Source: Gordonia mangrovi
GTDB lineage: Bacteria > Actinomycetota > Actinomycetes > Mycobacteriales > Mycobacteriaceae
Direction: 5' to 3'
Length of the DNA: 64,000 bases
NCBI RefSeq assembly: GCF_024734075.1
Contig: NZ_CP102850.1
Location: 558,001-622,000 of the forward strand
A program made the position numbers and the translations under genes. Positions 28,118 to 37,017 of the stretch are shown piece by piece (positions within the stretch are counted from its first letter, which is position 1; every line of letters begins with the position of its first letter). Under the pieces are notes generated by a model that ran no database searches, was not told the origin of the DNA, and saw nothing but the letters and a program-made list of their open reading frames with translations.

Positions 28118-29143
28118 TCAGCGGGTGCCGTTCTCGGCGTATTCGGCCACGGCGTCGATGTTCGACTCGTCGATGAAGGCCGGTCCGGTCAGCACGGCCT
28201 CGCCACCGCCGATGGTGTTCGCATTGGTGAGGTTGAGCCAGAGAGCGTCGACGGCTTCGTAGCCCTGCACGTACGGCTGCTGATCCACCGCCCACTTGAC
28301 CTCGCCGTTCTGGATCAGCGGCACCAGCGCGGCGTTGGTGTCGAAGGTGACGATCTCGGCCTGCGAGCCGGCGTTGCCTTTGGATTGCACCGCGGTCTGC
28401 GCGATGGGTGCGCCCAGGGTCACCACCGTGTCGATGGACGGATCCTGCTGCAGCTTCGCGGTCATCGTCGCCTCCACCGACGGCATGTCCTTGCTGTTGA
28501 CGTTGAGGATCTCGAAGCCACCTCCGGTGAAGCCCTGACGGACTCCGGCACAGCGGGATTCGAGTGCGACCTGCCCCTGCTCCTGGATCACGCAGAGCAC
28601 CTTCTTGCGACCCTCCTGCGTCAGACGTTCACCTGCGGTGCGACCGGCGAGGGTCTCGTCCTGACCGAAGTACTGCTGCACGCCCATCTCCTTCCAGTTA
28701 TCGAAACCGGAGTTGAAGGCGACGACCGGGATGCCGGCCTCGATCGCGCGTTGCACGGCCGGAGCCATCGCGTCGGGCTTGGCCAGCGTCAGTGCGATCC
28801 CATCGACCTTGCTGTCGATGGCGGTTTGTACCAGGTTGGCCTGATTGGGCGCCTCGGGGTCCGACGAGTACTGCAGATTGATGTTGTCCTTCTTGGCCGC
28901 CATCTCGGCGCCCTTGCGGATCAGGTCCCAGAACGAGTCACCCGGCACCTCGTGGGTGATCATCGCGATCGTCAACTCCGGGGTGCCCGCGTTGCCGTAA
29001 CCGCCACCGTCGCCGCCGTCATCGTCGGGGGCACCACCCGTGCTGGAACAACCGGCCACGATCAGCATCGCAGATGCGCATGCGGCGGCCATCGCGACGA
29101 GCCGACGCGGCCGCCGGATCCGACGACGTTCAGTGGAGTGCAT
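28118..29143 (-). CDS. Sugar ABC transporter substrate-binding lipoprotein
   Basis: The 341-residue RbsB/XylF-type binding protein has an Arg-rich signal peptide and a lipobox IVAGC with the lipidated cysteine at 32, then a Gly/Asp-rich linker and the two-lobed domain (AMITHEVPGDSFWDLIRKGAEMAA near 60; VVAFNSGFDNW; EIVTFDTNAALVPLIQNGEVKWAVDQQPYVQGYEAVD). I chose the start at 29143 because GAAGGGAAGAG precedes it and the signal peptide follows; the longer frame runs through the promoter. It is the first gene of the importer operon. Confidence 0.93.
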   Translation of the reverse strand: MHSTERRRIRRPRRLVAMAAACASAMLIVAGCSSTGGAPDDDGGDGGGYGNAGTPELTIAMITHEVPGDSFWDLIRKGAEMAAKKDNINLQYSSDPEAPNQANLVQTAIDSKVDGIALTLAKPDAMAPAVQRAIEAGIPVVAFNSGFDNWKEMGVQQYFGQDETLAGRTAGERLTQEGRKKVLCVIQEQGQVALESRCAGVRQGFTGGGFEILNVNSKDMPSVEATMTAKLQQDPSIDTVVTLGAPIAQTAVQSKGNAGSQAEIVTFDTNAALVPLIQNGEVKWAVDQQPYVQGYEAVDALWLNLTNANTIGGGEAVLTGPAFIDESNIDAVAEYAENGTR

Positions 29144-29255
29144 CGTTGTCTCTTCCCTTCGATCCGAGAGTGTCATCGGCGCCCTGTCCGAGCAGTTCCC
29201 GTACCGGGACTTCTCAGGGAGTTTCTGTTCGGGCGAACACTCTTGTGGACTAGAT

Positions 29256-29301
29256 GTAATACCCGTCACACCAGAGATGTCAAGACTTTGTCCAGACATT
29301 C
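29256..29301 (-). promoter_or_regulatory. Promoter and operator of the sugar importer operon
   Basis: On the minus strand the operator-like TGTCTGGACA (29289-29298) is followed by TTGACA (29278-29283) and, after 16 nt, TATTAC (29256-29261), a plausible sigma-70-type promoter. The block from 29279 to 29301 matches the iolC promoter block (32048-32070) at 22 of 23 bases in the same orientation relative to the gene, so both should answer to one regulator. Confidence 0.68.
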
Positions 29302-29305
29302 GGAT

Positions 29306-30742
29306 CTAGGAGGCGGTGGGAACCGTCCGCAATGCGCGCTCACCGGCCGCCGCGGGCAGGCGCCAGGCCCCCACCGCACAGACCGCCATCAGCACCCCGA
29401 GCAGCACGAAGGCCGCCGAGTAGGCGCCGGCGGGCAGCACATCGAGGCGTGCGAACACCGAGATCGCCACGGCGGCAAGCGCGACCCCGAACGCAGCGCC
29501 GAGTTCCTGCACCGCGGCGTGCACCGCGTTCGCGTCGCTGAGCTCCGCGGGCCCGACGTCGGCGAACGCCAGGGTGTTGTATGCGGAGAAGCCGATCGAG
29601 CGGAGCGCCCCGGAGATCACCAAGACCGTGCCGATCACCACCGCCGACGTGGTTGCGCTGAGCAACGCGAGAGCCCCGAAGGACACCACCGACGCCATCA
29701 GGTCCGCCACCAGCACCCGTCGGATGCCCCAGCGTCGCATCAGTGGTGTGGTCAGCGGCTTGATGACGACGTTGCCGACGAACAGCGCGGTCACCATTGC
29801 GCCCGCGGCCACTGCCGACCAGCCGAAGCGCAGCTGGAACAGCAACGGCAACAAGAACGGCACCGCGCTGATCCCGATGCGGTACACGGTGCCGAACCCG
29901 ACCACCGTGGCGAAGGAGCGCACCTGCAGCACATCAAGATTCAGTAGCGGATGTGGGGCCGACCGCATCCGCCGCAGCGCCACCACGCCCAAGATCGACC
30001 CCGCGAGCGCACCGAGCGCGACCACCCACCAGCGCGGATCGTCGGCGGTCAGTTCCTGCGCCGCGAACATCGCCGCGCCGACCGCCGCGGTGGTGCACAG
30101 CACCCCGAGCACATCGAGTCGGCGTCGTGTCGTGTCCGAGTCCGCGGGCCGACACCAGCAGAACGCGGCGATGATGCCGACCAGGCCGATCGGCAGGTTG
30201 ATCGCGAAGATGACCCGCCACGACGCATGCGTGACGATCGCTCCGCCGATCAACGGTGCCACCACCGGCGCCACCAGGGCCGGCCACGTCAGGTAGGCGA
30301 TCGCCCGCACCAGTTCACCGCGCGGCACCGTGCGCAGGACCGCCAGCCGTCCGACCGGCACCATCATCGCGCCGCCGGCCGCCTGCAGCACCCGCATCGC
30401 CACCAGGGTCGTGAGATCCGGGGCCAGCGCGCAGCCCGCCGACGCGAGGGTGAACACCGCGACCGCGACCAGGAACACGCGGCGCACACCGAACCGATCG
30501 GCCACCCACCCCGACAGCGGGATCAGCACCGCCAGGGTGATCAGGTAGGAGGTCGCGATCACCGTGGCATCGAGCGGACGCACTCCGAGATCGGCAGCGA
30601 TGGCCGGCAGCGCGGTCGCGACGATGGTGGCGTCGAGGATCTCCATGAACATCGCCCCGGCCCCGAGCAGGGCGAGCGCATACGGGAAGTCCGCAGATGC
30701 CCGGGCGGTGCCCGCCCGCCCGAGCAGACGCCGCGTGCTCAC
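29306..30742 (-). CDS. MFS transporter, multidrug-efflux-like (DHA2 type)
   Basis: The 478-residue protein has about 14 hydrophobic segments. It shows the family motifs LDATIVATALPAIAADLG (helix 1) and GWVADRFGVRRVFL (the helix 2-3 loop motif A), which mark drug:H+ antiporters. It may export a sugar or a toxic intermediate. The GTG start overlaps the stop of the upstream Gfo/Idh gene (GTGA), so the two are translated together, an unusual pairing for a drug pump. Confidence 0.87.
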   Translation of the reverse strand: MSTRRLLGRAGTARASADFPYALALLGAGAMFMEILDATIVATALPAIAADLGVRPLDATVIATSYLITLAVLIPLSGWVADRFGVRRVFLVAVAVFTLASAGCALAPDLTTLVAMRVLQAAGGAMMVPVGRLAVLRTVPRGELVRAIAYLTWPALVAPVVAPLIGGAIVTHASWRVIFAINLPIGLVGIIAAFCWCRPADSDTTRRRLDVLGVLCTTAAVGAAMFAAQELTADDPRWWVVALGALAGSILGVVALRRMRSAPHPLLNLDVLQVRSFATVVGFGTVYRIGISAVPFLLPLLFQLRFGWSAVAAGAMVTALFVGNVVIKPLTTPLMRRWGIRRVLVADLMASVVSFGALALLSATTSAVVIGTVLVISGALRSIGFSAYNTLAFADVGPAELSDANAVHAAVQELGAAFGVALAAVAISVFARLDVLPAGAYSAAFVLLGVLMAVCAVGAWRLPAAAGERALRTVPTAS

Positions 30743-31968
30743 CTCATCGACGCGGGGGCGATCCAGGTGCCCTCACGCACCGACGTCGTCATCGCATCGA
30801 GCACCTCCGCCGCGCGCACCGCATCGTCGATGGTGGCGCCGGCGCGCGTGGGCTCGGCGATCGATTCACAGAAGCGGGCCGCCTCGATCACCTTCAGGTC
30901 GTCATAGCTCATCGGATTGGCCGCGCCGGGCTGGAACGCCGCGTAGTCGCCGCTGCCGGGACCCACGAACCGCGTGGCCACCGACAGATCCTGATAAGCG
31001 TCGCCGGCACCGACCTCCAGTTCACCCATCCGCCGGTAGTCCCACCGCACGACCCCCTTGGTGCCGTGGATCTCGAACCCGTAGGAGTTCTGCGCACCGA
31101 CGGACACCCGGCTGGCCTCGAGCACACATCGGGCACCGCCGGCCATGCGCAACTGCGCCGAGACATAGTCCTCGTTCTCGACCGGACCGCGCTCACCGCC
31201 GGAGGCGAGCTGGTGACCGGCCGTCGCTCCGGTCGGCTTGGGGCGCTCGGCGACAAAGATCGCGGTGTCGGCGACCAGCGACTCGATGTCGCCCAACAGG
31301 AACCAGACCAGATCGGCGCCATGCGAGGCGAGGTCGCCGAGGACACCGTTGCCGCCGCGATCGCGCTGGAAGCGCCAACTCAATGCACCGTCGGGATGTG
31401 CGGCATAGTCACTGAACAACCGGAACCGGGCGTGGGTGACCTCACCGATCTCGCCGGCGGCCACCAGTTCGCGCGCCGCCGCCACCGCGGGCACGTTGCG
31501 GTAGTTGAACCCGACGGCGGTTCGGACGCCGGCCGTCGCGGCCGCCGACGCCACCGCCCGCGCATCGGCGGCGGACAACCCGACCGGCTTCTCGATCCAC
31601 AGGTGCTTGCCCGCCGCCGCGACGGCGCAGCCGATATCGCGATGCAGGAAGTTGGGGGCGGTCACACTGACGGCACCGATGGTCGGGTCCGCCACCAGCT
31701 CACGCCAATCGGCGACCGTGGCCGGTACGTCGAACTGGGCGGCGGCCGCTGCGGCCCGATCGGTCACCTCGTCGGCGATGACCATCAGCCGCGGCACCGG
31801 CGTGAGGTCGGGATAGTGATGGCGGATACGCGCATAGGCCGCAGCGTGCGCCCGACCCATCCACCCGAACCCGATGATGCCGACCGGCAGGACGACGCCC
31901 GCCTCGTCATGCACGTCGTTGCGCGCGGCCGCATCGGTGGCGGCGCCCGCGGGGGTCTGCACGGTCAT
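30739..31968 (-). CDS. Gfo/Idh/MocA-family oxidoreductase
   Basis: The 409-residue protein has Rossmann motif VGIIGFGWMGRAHAAAYARI near 31-50, WIEKPVGLSAADARAVASA for the EKP motif, and a catalytic region GVLGDLASHGADLVWFLLGD with the Asp/His pair of sugar dehydrogenases. It is longer than the inositol dehydrogenases because of its N-terminal leader and an insert near 240-260. It is divergent from iolC and co-transcribed with the MFS exporter gene. The substrate is unknown; a polyol is likely from context. Confidence 0.87.
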   Translation of the reverse strand: MTVQTPAGAATDAAARNDVHDEAGVVLPVGIIGFGWMGRAHAAAYARIRHHYPDLTPVPRLMVIADEVTDRAAAAAAQFDVPATVADWRELVADPTIGAVSVTAPNFLHRDIGCAVAAAGKHLWIEKPVGLSAADARAVASAAATAGVRTAVGFNYRNVPAVAAARELVAAGEIGEVTHARFRLFSDYAAHPDGALSWRFQRDRGGNGVLGDLASHGADLVWFLLGDIESLVADTAIFVAERPKPTGATAGHQLASGGERGPVENEDYVSAQLRMAGGARCVLEASRVSVGAQNSYGFEIHGTKGVVRWDYRRMGELEVGAGDAYQDLSVATRFVGPGSGDYAAFQPGAANPMSYDDLKVIEAARFCESIAEPTRAGATIDDAVRAAEVLDAMTTSVREGTWIAPASMR

Positions 31969-32047
31969 GTCATCAACTCCATCTCGTCTCGTCCGGGGGA
32001 TACGGTTCGGCGGTCTGTGATCTTCCGCACTTCACTATTCCAGGTAA

Positions 32048-32071
32048 GAATGTCAGGACAAAGTCTTGACT
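32048..32071 (+). promoter_or_regulatory. iolC promoter operator
   Basis: TGTCAGGACA (32051-32060) is followed by TTGACT (32066-32071), a -35-like hexamer. No convincing -10 is visible. The block matches the importer promoter almost exactly. It lies about 100 bp upstream of the iolC start, in the divergent gap shared with the Gfo/Idh gene at 31968, so one operator could serve both. Confidence 0.63.
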
Positions 32072-32171
32072 TTGTGGTGTGGCCTGACGCACAGTGGATG
32101 CCAGTGGATACGAGAGCCCCGCTGTTCCACCGCCGGGCCCCACCTGTCCAACCACGAGCAGGGAGCAGTAC

Positions 32172-33164
32172 GTGACCGCACAACAGTCCTCCGACTCGGC
32201 CCAGGCGCCGACGTTCGACGTTGTCGCCATCGGCCGCAGCGGCGTCGACATCTATCCGCAGCAGATCGGTGTCGGCCTCGAGGAGGTGAGCAGCTTCGGC
32301 AAGTTCCTCGGTGGCAGCGCCGCCAACGTGAGCGTGGCCGCTGCCCGCCTCGGACACAGCAGCGCGCTGATCTCCGGGGTCGGCGACGACCCGTTCGGCC
32401 GGTTCGTCCGCAGCGAACTCGCGCGCCTGGGCGTCGACAACCGCTACGTCGGCGTCGACGACGAGTACGCCACGCCGGTCACCTTCTGCGAGATCTTCCC
32501 CCCAGACGACTTTCCGCTCTACTTCTACCGCAAACCAACCGCCCCGGACCTGCAGATCGACGTCGCCGACATCGACACCTCGGCCGTGCACGACGCCCGG
32601 TTGTATTGGTCGACGGTCACCGGCCTGTCCGAGGAACCCTCGCGCAGCGCACATTTCGCCGCGTGGGAGGCCCGCGGGCGACAGTCGCTGACCGTACTCG
32701 ACCTCGACTACCGGCCGATGTTCTGGTCGTCGCCGGCGGCGGCCACCGAGCAGGTTCGTCGGGCCCTGTCACACGTCACGGTGGCGGTCGGCAACCGCGA
32801 GGAATGTGAGGTCGCCGTCGGCGAGACCGACCCGCATGCGGCCGCCGACGCACTGCTCGACCTCGGCGTCGAGCTGGCCATCGTCAAACAAGGCCCCAAG
32901 GGTGTGCTCGGCAAGACCCGCTCGGAGAGCATCGAGGTGGCACCGATACCGGTCGATGTCGTCAACGGACTCGGCGCGGGCGACAGCTTCGGCGGCAGCC
33001 TCTGCCACGGCCTGCTGGAGGGCTGGCCGCTGGAGAAGATCCTCCGTCACGCCAACGCCGCCGGTTCCATCGTCGCCGGTCGACTCGAGTGTTCGACCGC
33101 CATGCCCACCGCCGATGAGGTGGCTGCACTCGCCACGAACGCACAGGAGAAACTCAATGTCTGA
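32172..33164 (+). CDS. iolC: 5-dehydro-2-deoxygluconokinase
   Basis: The 330-residue PfkB-family kinase phosphorylates 5-dehydro-2-deoxygluconate, the fifth step of myo-inositol catabolism. The substrate-side motif GGSAANVSVAAARLG (47-61) and the C-terminal ATP/anion-hole motif NGLGAGDSFGG (265-275, with catalytic Asp271) are intact. I chose the GTG start at 32172, which has AGGGAG upstream; longer frames read through the promoter. It begins the core iol operon and overlaps the next gene by 8 bp. Confidence 0.93.
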   Translation: MTAQQSSDSAQAPTFDVVAIGRSGVDIYPQQIGVGLEEVSSFGKFLGGSAANVSVAAARLGHSSALISGVGDDPFGRFVRSELARLGVDNRYVGVDDEYATPVTFCEIFPPDDFPLYFYRKPTAPDLQIDVADIDTSAVHDARLYWSTVTGLSEEPSRSAHFAAWEARGRQSLTVLDLDYRPMFWSSPAAATEQVRRALSHVTVAVGNREECEVAVGETDPHAAADALLDLGVELAIVKQGPKGVLGKTRSESIEVAPIPVDVVNGLGAGDSFGGSLCHGLLEGWPLEKILRHANAAGSIVAGRLECSTAMPTADEVAALATNAQEKLNV

Positions 33165-34098
33165 GCTCGCCACCCAGGCGGACTTTCCCGCTACCACGAT
33201 GGGCACCGCCGCGGTGGTCTCCCCGCTGTGCTCCACCTATGCCGAGGTCACCGCGATCCGGGCCACCCGCCCACAGGCGATCGCCGAGGCGTGGGCACAG
33301 CGCCACCCGCGCCCGACGATCACCGGCGACGACCGGTTGATGATCGTCGCCGCCGATCACCCGGCCCGTGGGGCGCTGTCGGTCGGATCGAACCCGAGAG
33401 CCATGAACAGCCGGTCCGACCTGCTCGACCGGTTGCGGACCGCGTTGGCCAACCCGGGGGTCGACGGCGTCCTGGCTACCTCGGACATCCTCGAGGATCT
33501 GCTGCTGTTGGGCGCACTGGACAACAAGGTGGTGTTAAGTTCGATGAACCGCGGCGGGCTGGCCGGGGCCTCGTTCGAACTCGACGACCGGATGACCGCG
33601 GCCACCGCCAAGTGGACCATTGACGTAGGTCTCAACGGCGCGAAGATGCTTTGCCGGGTCGACCTCGGTGACCCGGGGACGCTCAATATGATGACCGCAT
33701 GTGCGGCCGCCGTCGACGAACTCGCGGCCGGCGAATCGATCGCGATGCTCGAGCCGTTCCTGTCGTCGCGGATCGACGGCAAGGTCCGCAACGACCTGAC
33801 CGCCGACGCGGTGATCAAGTCGATGCACATCATCCAGGGACTCGGGTCCACCTCGGCCTACACCTGGCTCAAGCTGCCGGTGGTCGATGAGATGGAACGC
33901 GTCATGGACGCCACCACGCTGCCGACCCTGCTGCTCGGCGGCGACCCGCAGACGGCGCCGGATGAGACCTTCGCGAGTTGGGAACGCGCACTGCGCATCC
34001 CGTCGGTCCGGGGACTGATTGTGGGACGCACGCTGCTGTATCCGGCCGACGACGACGTGGCCACCGCGGTCGACACCGCAGTCAACCTGGTGAGCTGA
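33157..34098 (+). CDS. Cgl0159-type (beta/alpha)8 aldolase, probable IolJ-equivalent
   Basis: The 313-residue protein resembles the Cgl0159 family found in inositol clusters of Corynebacterium-like bacteria, often annotated as deoxyribose-phosphate aldolase. Visible parts are RLMIVAADHPARGALSVG near 54-71, GVDGVLATSDILEDLLLLG, NGAKMLCRVDLGDPGT, and a C-terminal GLIVGRTLLYP. The expected reaction is cleavage of 2-deoxy-5-keto-gluconate 6-phosphate to DHAP and malonate semialdehyde, the step between IolC and MmsA. No other aldolase candidate is in the cluster, so the assignment by pathway gap is fairly strong. It overlaps iolC by 8 bp. Confidence 0.8.
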   Translation: MSELATQADFPATTMGTAAVVSPLCSTYAEVTAIRATRPQAIAEAWAQRHPRPTITGDDRLMIVAADHPARGALSVGSNPRAMNSRSDLLDRLRTALANPGVDGVLATSDILEDLLLLGALDNKVVLSSMNRGGLAGASFELDDRMTAATAKWTIDVGLNGAKMLCRVDLGDPGTLNMMTACAAAVDELAAGESIAMLEPFLSSRIDGKVRNDLTADAVIKSMHIIQGLGSTSAYTWLKLPVVDEMERVMDATTLPTLLLGGDPQTAPDETFASWERALRIPSVRGLIVGRTLLYPADDDVATAVDTAVNLVS

Positions 34099-34110
34099 GA
34101 GGAGACTCGC

Positions 34111-34983
34111 GTGAACTCGAAGTACTACATCCCGGCCGGCACCGGCACTGTGCCGCTGACCGTCGACATCACACCGGAGTCGGCCGGCTGGACCGAGTCG
34201 TCGTTGTTCGTGGTCGAGCTCGGTGCCGGTGAGTCGATCACACGGCGAACCGGCGATGACGAGATCATCGTCGTGCCGCTCGCCGGGTCGGCCAGCGTGT
34301 CGTCGGGCGGCGTCACCTTCGACCTCGCCGGCCGCGCGAGTGTCTTCGACGGGCCCAGCGACTTCGCCTACGTGGGACGCGACTCCGAGTTCACCGTGAC
34401 CAGTGCAGCGGGCGGACGGTTCGCGCTGTGCGGCGCACGGGCGAAGGCCCGTCTGCCGTTCCGTTACGTACCGGCCGCCGATGTCCCCATCGAGCTGCGC
34501 GGCGCGGGCAACTGCAGCCGTCAGGTACACAACTTCGGCACCGCCGGCGTCTTCGAGGCCGACTCGATCATCGCGTGCGAGGTCATCACACCGGGCGGGA
34601 ACTGGTCGAGTTATCCCGCGCACAAACACGACGAGAACTCCGAGAACGAATCACAACTCGAGGAGATCTACTACTTCGAGATCGATCGGGGCGCCGACGG
34701 CTCACCGGGATTCGGCTATCACCGGGTCTACGGCACGCCTGAACGTCCGATCGAGGTGCTCGAGGAGGTTCGCAGCGGCGATGTCGTCCTGGTGCCGCAC
34801 GGCTACCACGGACCGTCCATCGCGGCACCCGGATACCACATGTACTACCTCAACGTGATGGCCGGGCCCGGCGACGAGCGCGCCTGGAAGATCTGCGACG
34901 ACCCGGCCCACACGTGGCTACGCGGCAGCTGGGAACACCAGGACGTCGATCCCCGACTCCCCCTGCACGGCAACAACTCCTGA
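34111..34983 (+). CDS. iolB: 5-deoxy-glucuronate isomerase
   Basis: The 290-residue bicupin protein converts 5-deoxy-glucuronate to 5-dehydro-2-deoxygluconate. The metal-binding cupin motif PAHKHDENSENESQLEEIYYFE (about 169-190, with histidines and glutamates) and a second cupin histidine in VLVPHGYHGPSIAAPGY are intact. The GTG start is preceded by GAGAGGAG. It lies 12 bp after the aldolase gene and 27 bp before iolD. Confidence 0.93.
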   Translation: MNSKYYIPAGTGTVPLTVDITPESAGWTESSLFVVELGAGESITRRTGDDEIIVVPLAGSASVSSGGVTFDLAGRASVFDGPSDFAYVGRDSEFTVTSAAGGRFALCGARAKARLPFRYVPAADVPIELRGAGNCSRQVHNFGTAGVFEADSIIACEVITPGGNWSSYPAHKHDENSENESQLEEIYYFEIDRGADGSPGFGYHRVYGTPERPIEVLEEVRSGDVVLVPHGYHGPSIAAPGYHMYYLNVMAGPGDERAWKICDDPAHTWLRGSWEHQDVDPRLPLHGNNS

Positions 34984-35010
34984 CCACCCACCGACCAGAA
35001 AGAAGCCATC

Positions 35011-37017
35011 GTGGCACCGATCAACTCCGGACGCGCCGGCGGCGTCACCGGCCTCCGCACCCCCCACGGTGAATCAACCGTCCGCCTCACCGTCGCCCAG
35101 GCGACCGTGCGATTCCTCGCCAACCAGTACGTCGAGCGCGACGGCGAGCGGAGCAAGTTCTTCGCCGGATGCTTCGGCATCTTCGGTCACGGCAATGTCG
35201 CCGGTCTCGGCCAGGCGTTGCTGCAGAACGAGATCGACGACGTGAACAGTGGTCGGGGGCTGTCCCTGAAGTATGTCCTCGGACGCAACGAACAGGCGAT
35301 GGTGCACTCCGCCGTCGGCTACGCCCGCATGAAGGACCGACTACAGGCGTGGGCGGTGACCGCGTCCGTCGGTCCCGGAGCGACCAACATGCTGACCGGC
35401 GCGGCGCTGGCCACCATCAACCGGTTGCCGGTGCTGCTCTTGCCGGCCGACACCTTCGCCACCCGCGCCACCTCCCCGGTGCTACAGGAACTCGAACTGC
35501 CCTCATCGGGTGACGTCACCGTCAACGACGCGTTCAAACCGGTCTCGCGCTACTTCGATCGGGTGTGGCGGCCCGAACAGCTGCCGGGTGCCCTACTCGG
35601 CGCGATGCGGGTGCTCACCGATCCGGTGGAGACCGGCGCTGCCACCGTCGCGATCCCGCAGGACGTCCAGGCCGAGGCCTATGACTTCCCGGAATCCCTG
35701 TTCGCCGAACGCACCTGGCACGTCGCCCGCCCGCTCCCGGAGCGCCACGTGATCGCCGAGGCCGCCGAGATCATCGCCTCGGCACAGCGTCCGCTCATCG
35801 TTGCCGGCGGCGGTGTCATCTACAGCCACGCCACCGACGCCCTGGCCCGCTTCTGCGAACGAACCGGCATTCCGGTCGGGCAGAGTCAGGCGGGCAAGGG
35901 CTCGCTGCCCTACGATCACCCACAGTCCGTGGGCGCCATCGGCTCGACCGGCACCACCGCTGCCAATACGCTGGCCGCCGACGCCGATGTGGTGATCGGT
36001 ATCGGCACCCGCTACAGCGATTTCACCACCGCCTCGCGCACCGCCTTCACCGGCGACGGCGTGCGTTTCGTGAACATCAATGTGGCGTCCCTGGATTCGG
36101 TCAAGCACAGCGGCTACAGCGTGGTCGCCGACGCCCGCGAATCCATCGAGGCCCTCGACGAGTTGCTCTCCGAGTACGCAGTCGACCCCACCTACCAGGA
36201 GCGGGTCACCGCACTCGCGCAGGAGTGGGACGACATCGTCGAGCAGGCCTACTCCCCGACCTCGGTCGGCACCAACGTCGCCACCGGCGACGAGGCGCTG
36301 ACCCAGGGTGCGGTCATCGGGCTGGTGAACGAAACCTCCGATCCACGCGATGTCGTCGTCTGCGCGGCGGGCTCCATGCCCGGTGACCTGCACAAGCTCT
36401 GGCGGACCCGCGACTCCAAGGGCTACCACGTCGAATATGGCTACTCCTGCATGGGCTACGAGGTCGCCGGCGGTCTCGGCGTCAAGATGGCCTGTCCCGA
36501 CCGTGACGTGTTCGTCATGGTCGGCGACGGCTCCTACCTGATGATGGCCACCGAACTCGTCACGGCGGTCCAGGAGAATCTGAAGGTGATCGTCGTGCTG
36601 GTGCAGAACCACGGGTTCGCGTCCATCGGCTCACTGTCGGAGTCGCTGGGCTCGCAACGGTTCGGCACCAACTACCGCTACCGCGGCGACAACGGGCGGC
36701 TCCAGGGCGCCACCCTGCCGGTGGACCTCGCCGCCAACGCTGCCTCGCTCGGTGCCGACGTCATCCGAGCCACCACCGCCGCCGAGTTCACCGACGCCAT
36801 CAAGGCCGCCAAGGCCGCCGAGCGCACCACCGTCATACACGTGGAGACCGACCCGCTGATCGGTGCCCCGGACAGCGAATCCTGGTGGGACGTACCGGTA
36901 TCTGAGACGTCGACTCTGGAATCCACGCAGCAGGCCTACGAGATCTACGCACAGTGGAAGGCCGTGCAGCGGCCATACCTGAACCCGACCGACCCGACCA
37001 CGGGAGGAAACAAATGA
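35011..37017 (+). CDS. iolD: 3D-(3,5/4)-trihydroxycyclohexane-1,2-dione hydrolase
   Basis: The 668-residue ThDP-dependent enzyme opens the cyclohexane ring of the inositol intermediate to give 5-deoxy-glucuronate. The ThDP-Mg motif GDGSYLMMATELVTAVQEN (about 508 onwards, ending VVLVQNHG) and the N-terminal domain signature VRLTVAQATVRFLANQY are present. The GTG start at 35011 gives a ~25-residue leader; an internal start near the VRLTV motif is an alternative. Its stop overlaps the iolG start (ATGA). Confidence 0.93.
   Translation: MAPINSGRAGGVTGLRTPHGESTVRLTVAQATVRFLANQYVERDGERSKFFAGCFGIFGHGNVAGLGQALLQNEIDDVNSGRGLSLKYVLGRNEQAMVHSAVGYARMKDRLQAWAVTASVGPGATNMLTGAALATINRLPVLLLPADTFATRATSPVLQELELPSSGDVTVNDAFKPVSRYFDRVWRPEQLPGALLGAMRVLTDPVETGAATVAIPQDVQAEAYDFPESLFAERTWHVARPLPERHVIAEAAEIIASAQRPLIVAGGGVIYSHATDALARFCERTGIPVGQSQAGKGSLPYDHPQSVGAIGSTGTTAANTLAADADVVIGIGTRYSDFTTASRTAFTGDGVRFVNINVASLDSVKHSGYSVVADARESIEALDELLSEYAVDPTYQERVTALAQEWDDIVEQAYSPTSVGTNVATGDEALTQGAVIGLVNETSDPRDVVVCAAGSMPGDLHKLWRTRDSKGYHVEYGYSCMGYEVAGGLGVKMACPDRDVFVMVGDGSYLMMATELVTAVQENLKVIVVLVQNHGFASIGSLSESLGSQRFGTNYRYRGDNGRLQGATLPVDLAANAASLGADVIRATTAAEFTDAIKAAKAAERTTVIHVETDPLIGAPDSESWWDVPVSETSTLESTQQAYEIYAQWKAVQRPYLNPTDPTTGGNK

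Noticed and set aside
28049..29947. A 632-codon + strand open frame
   Set aside because: It lies antisense to the sugar-binding lipoprotein and MFS genes and crosses their promoter. No protein family is visible.
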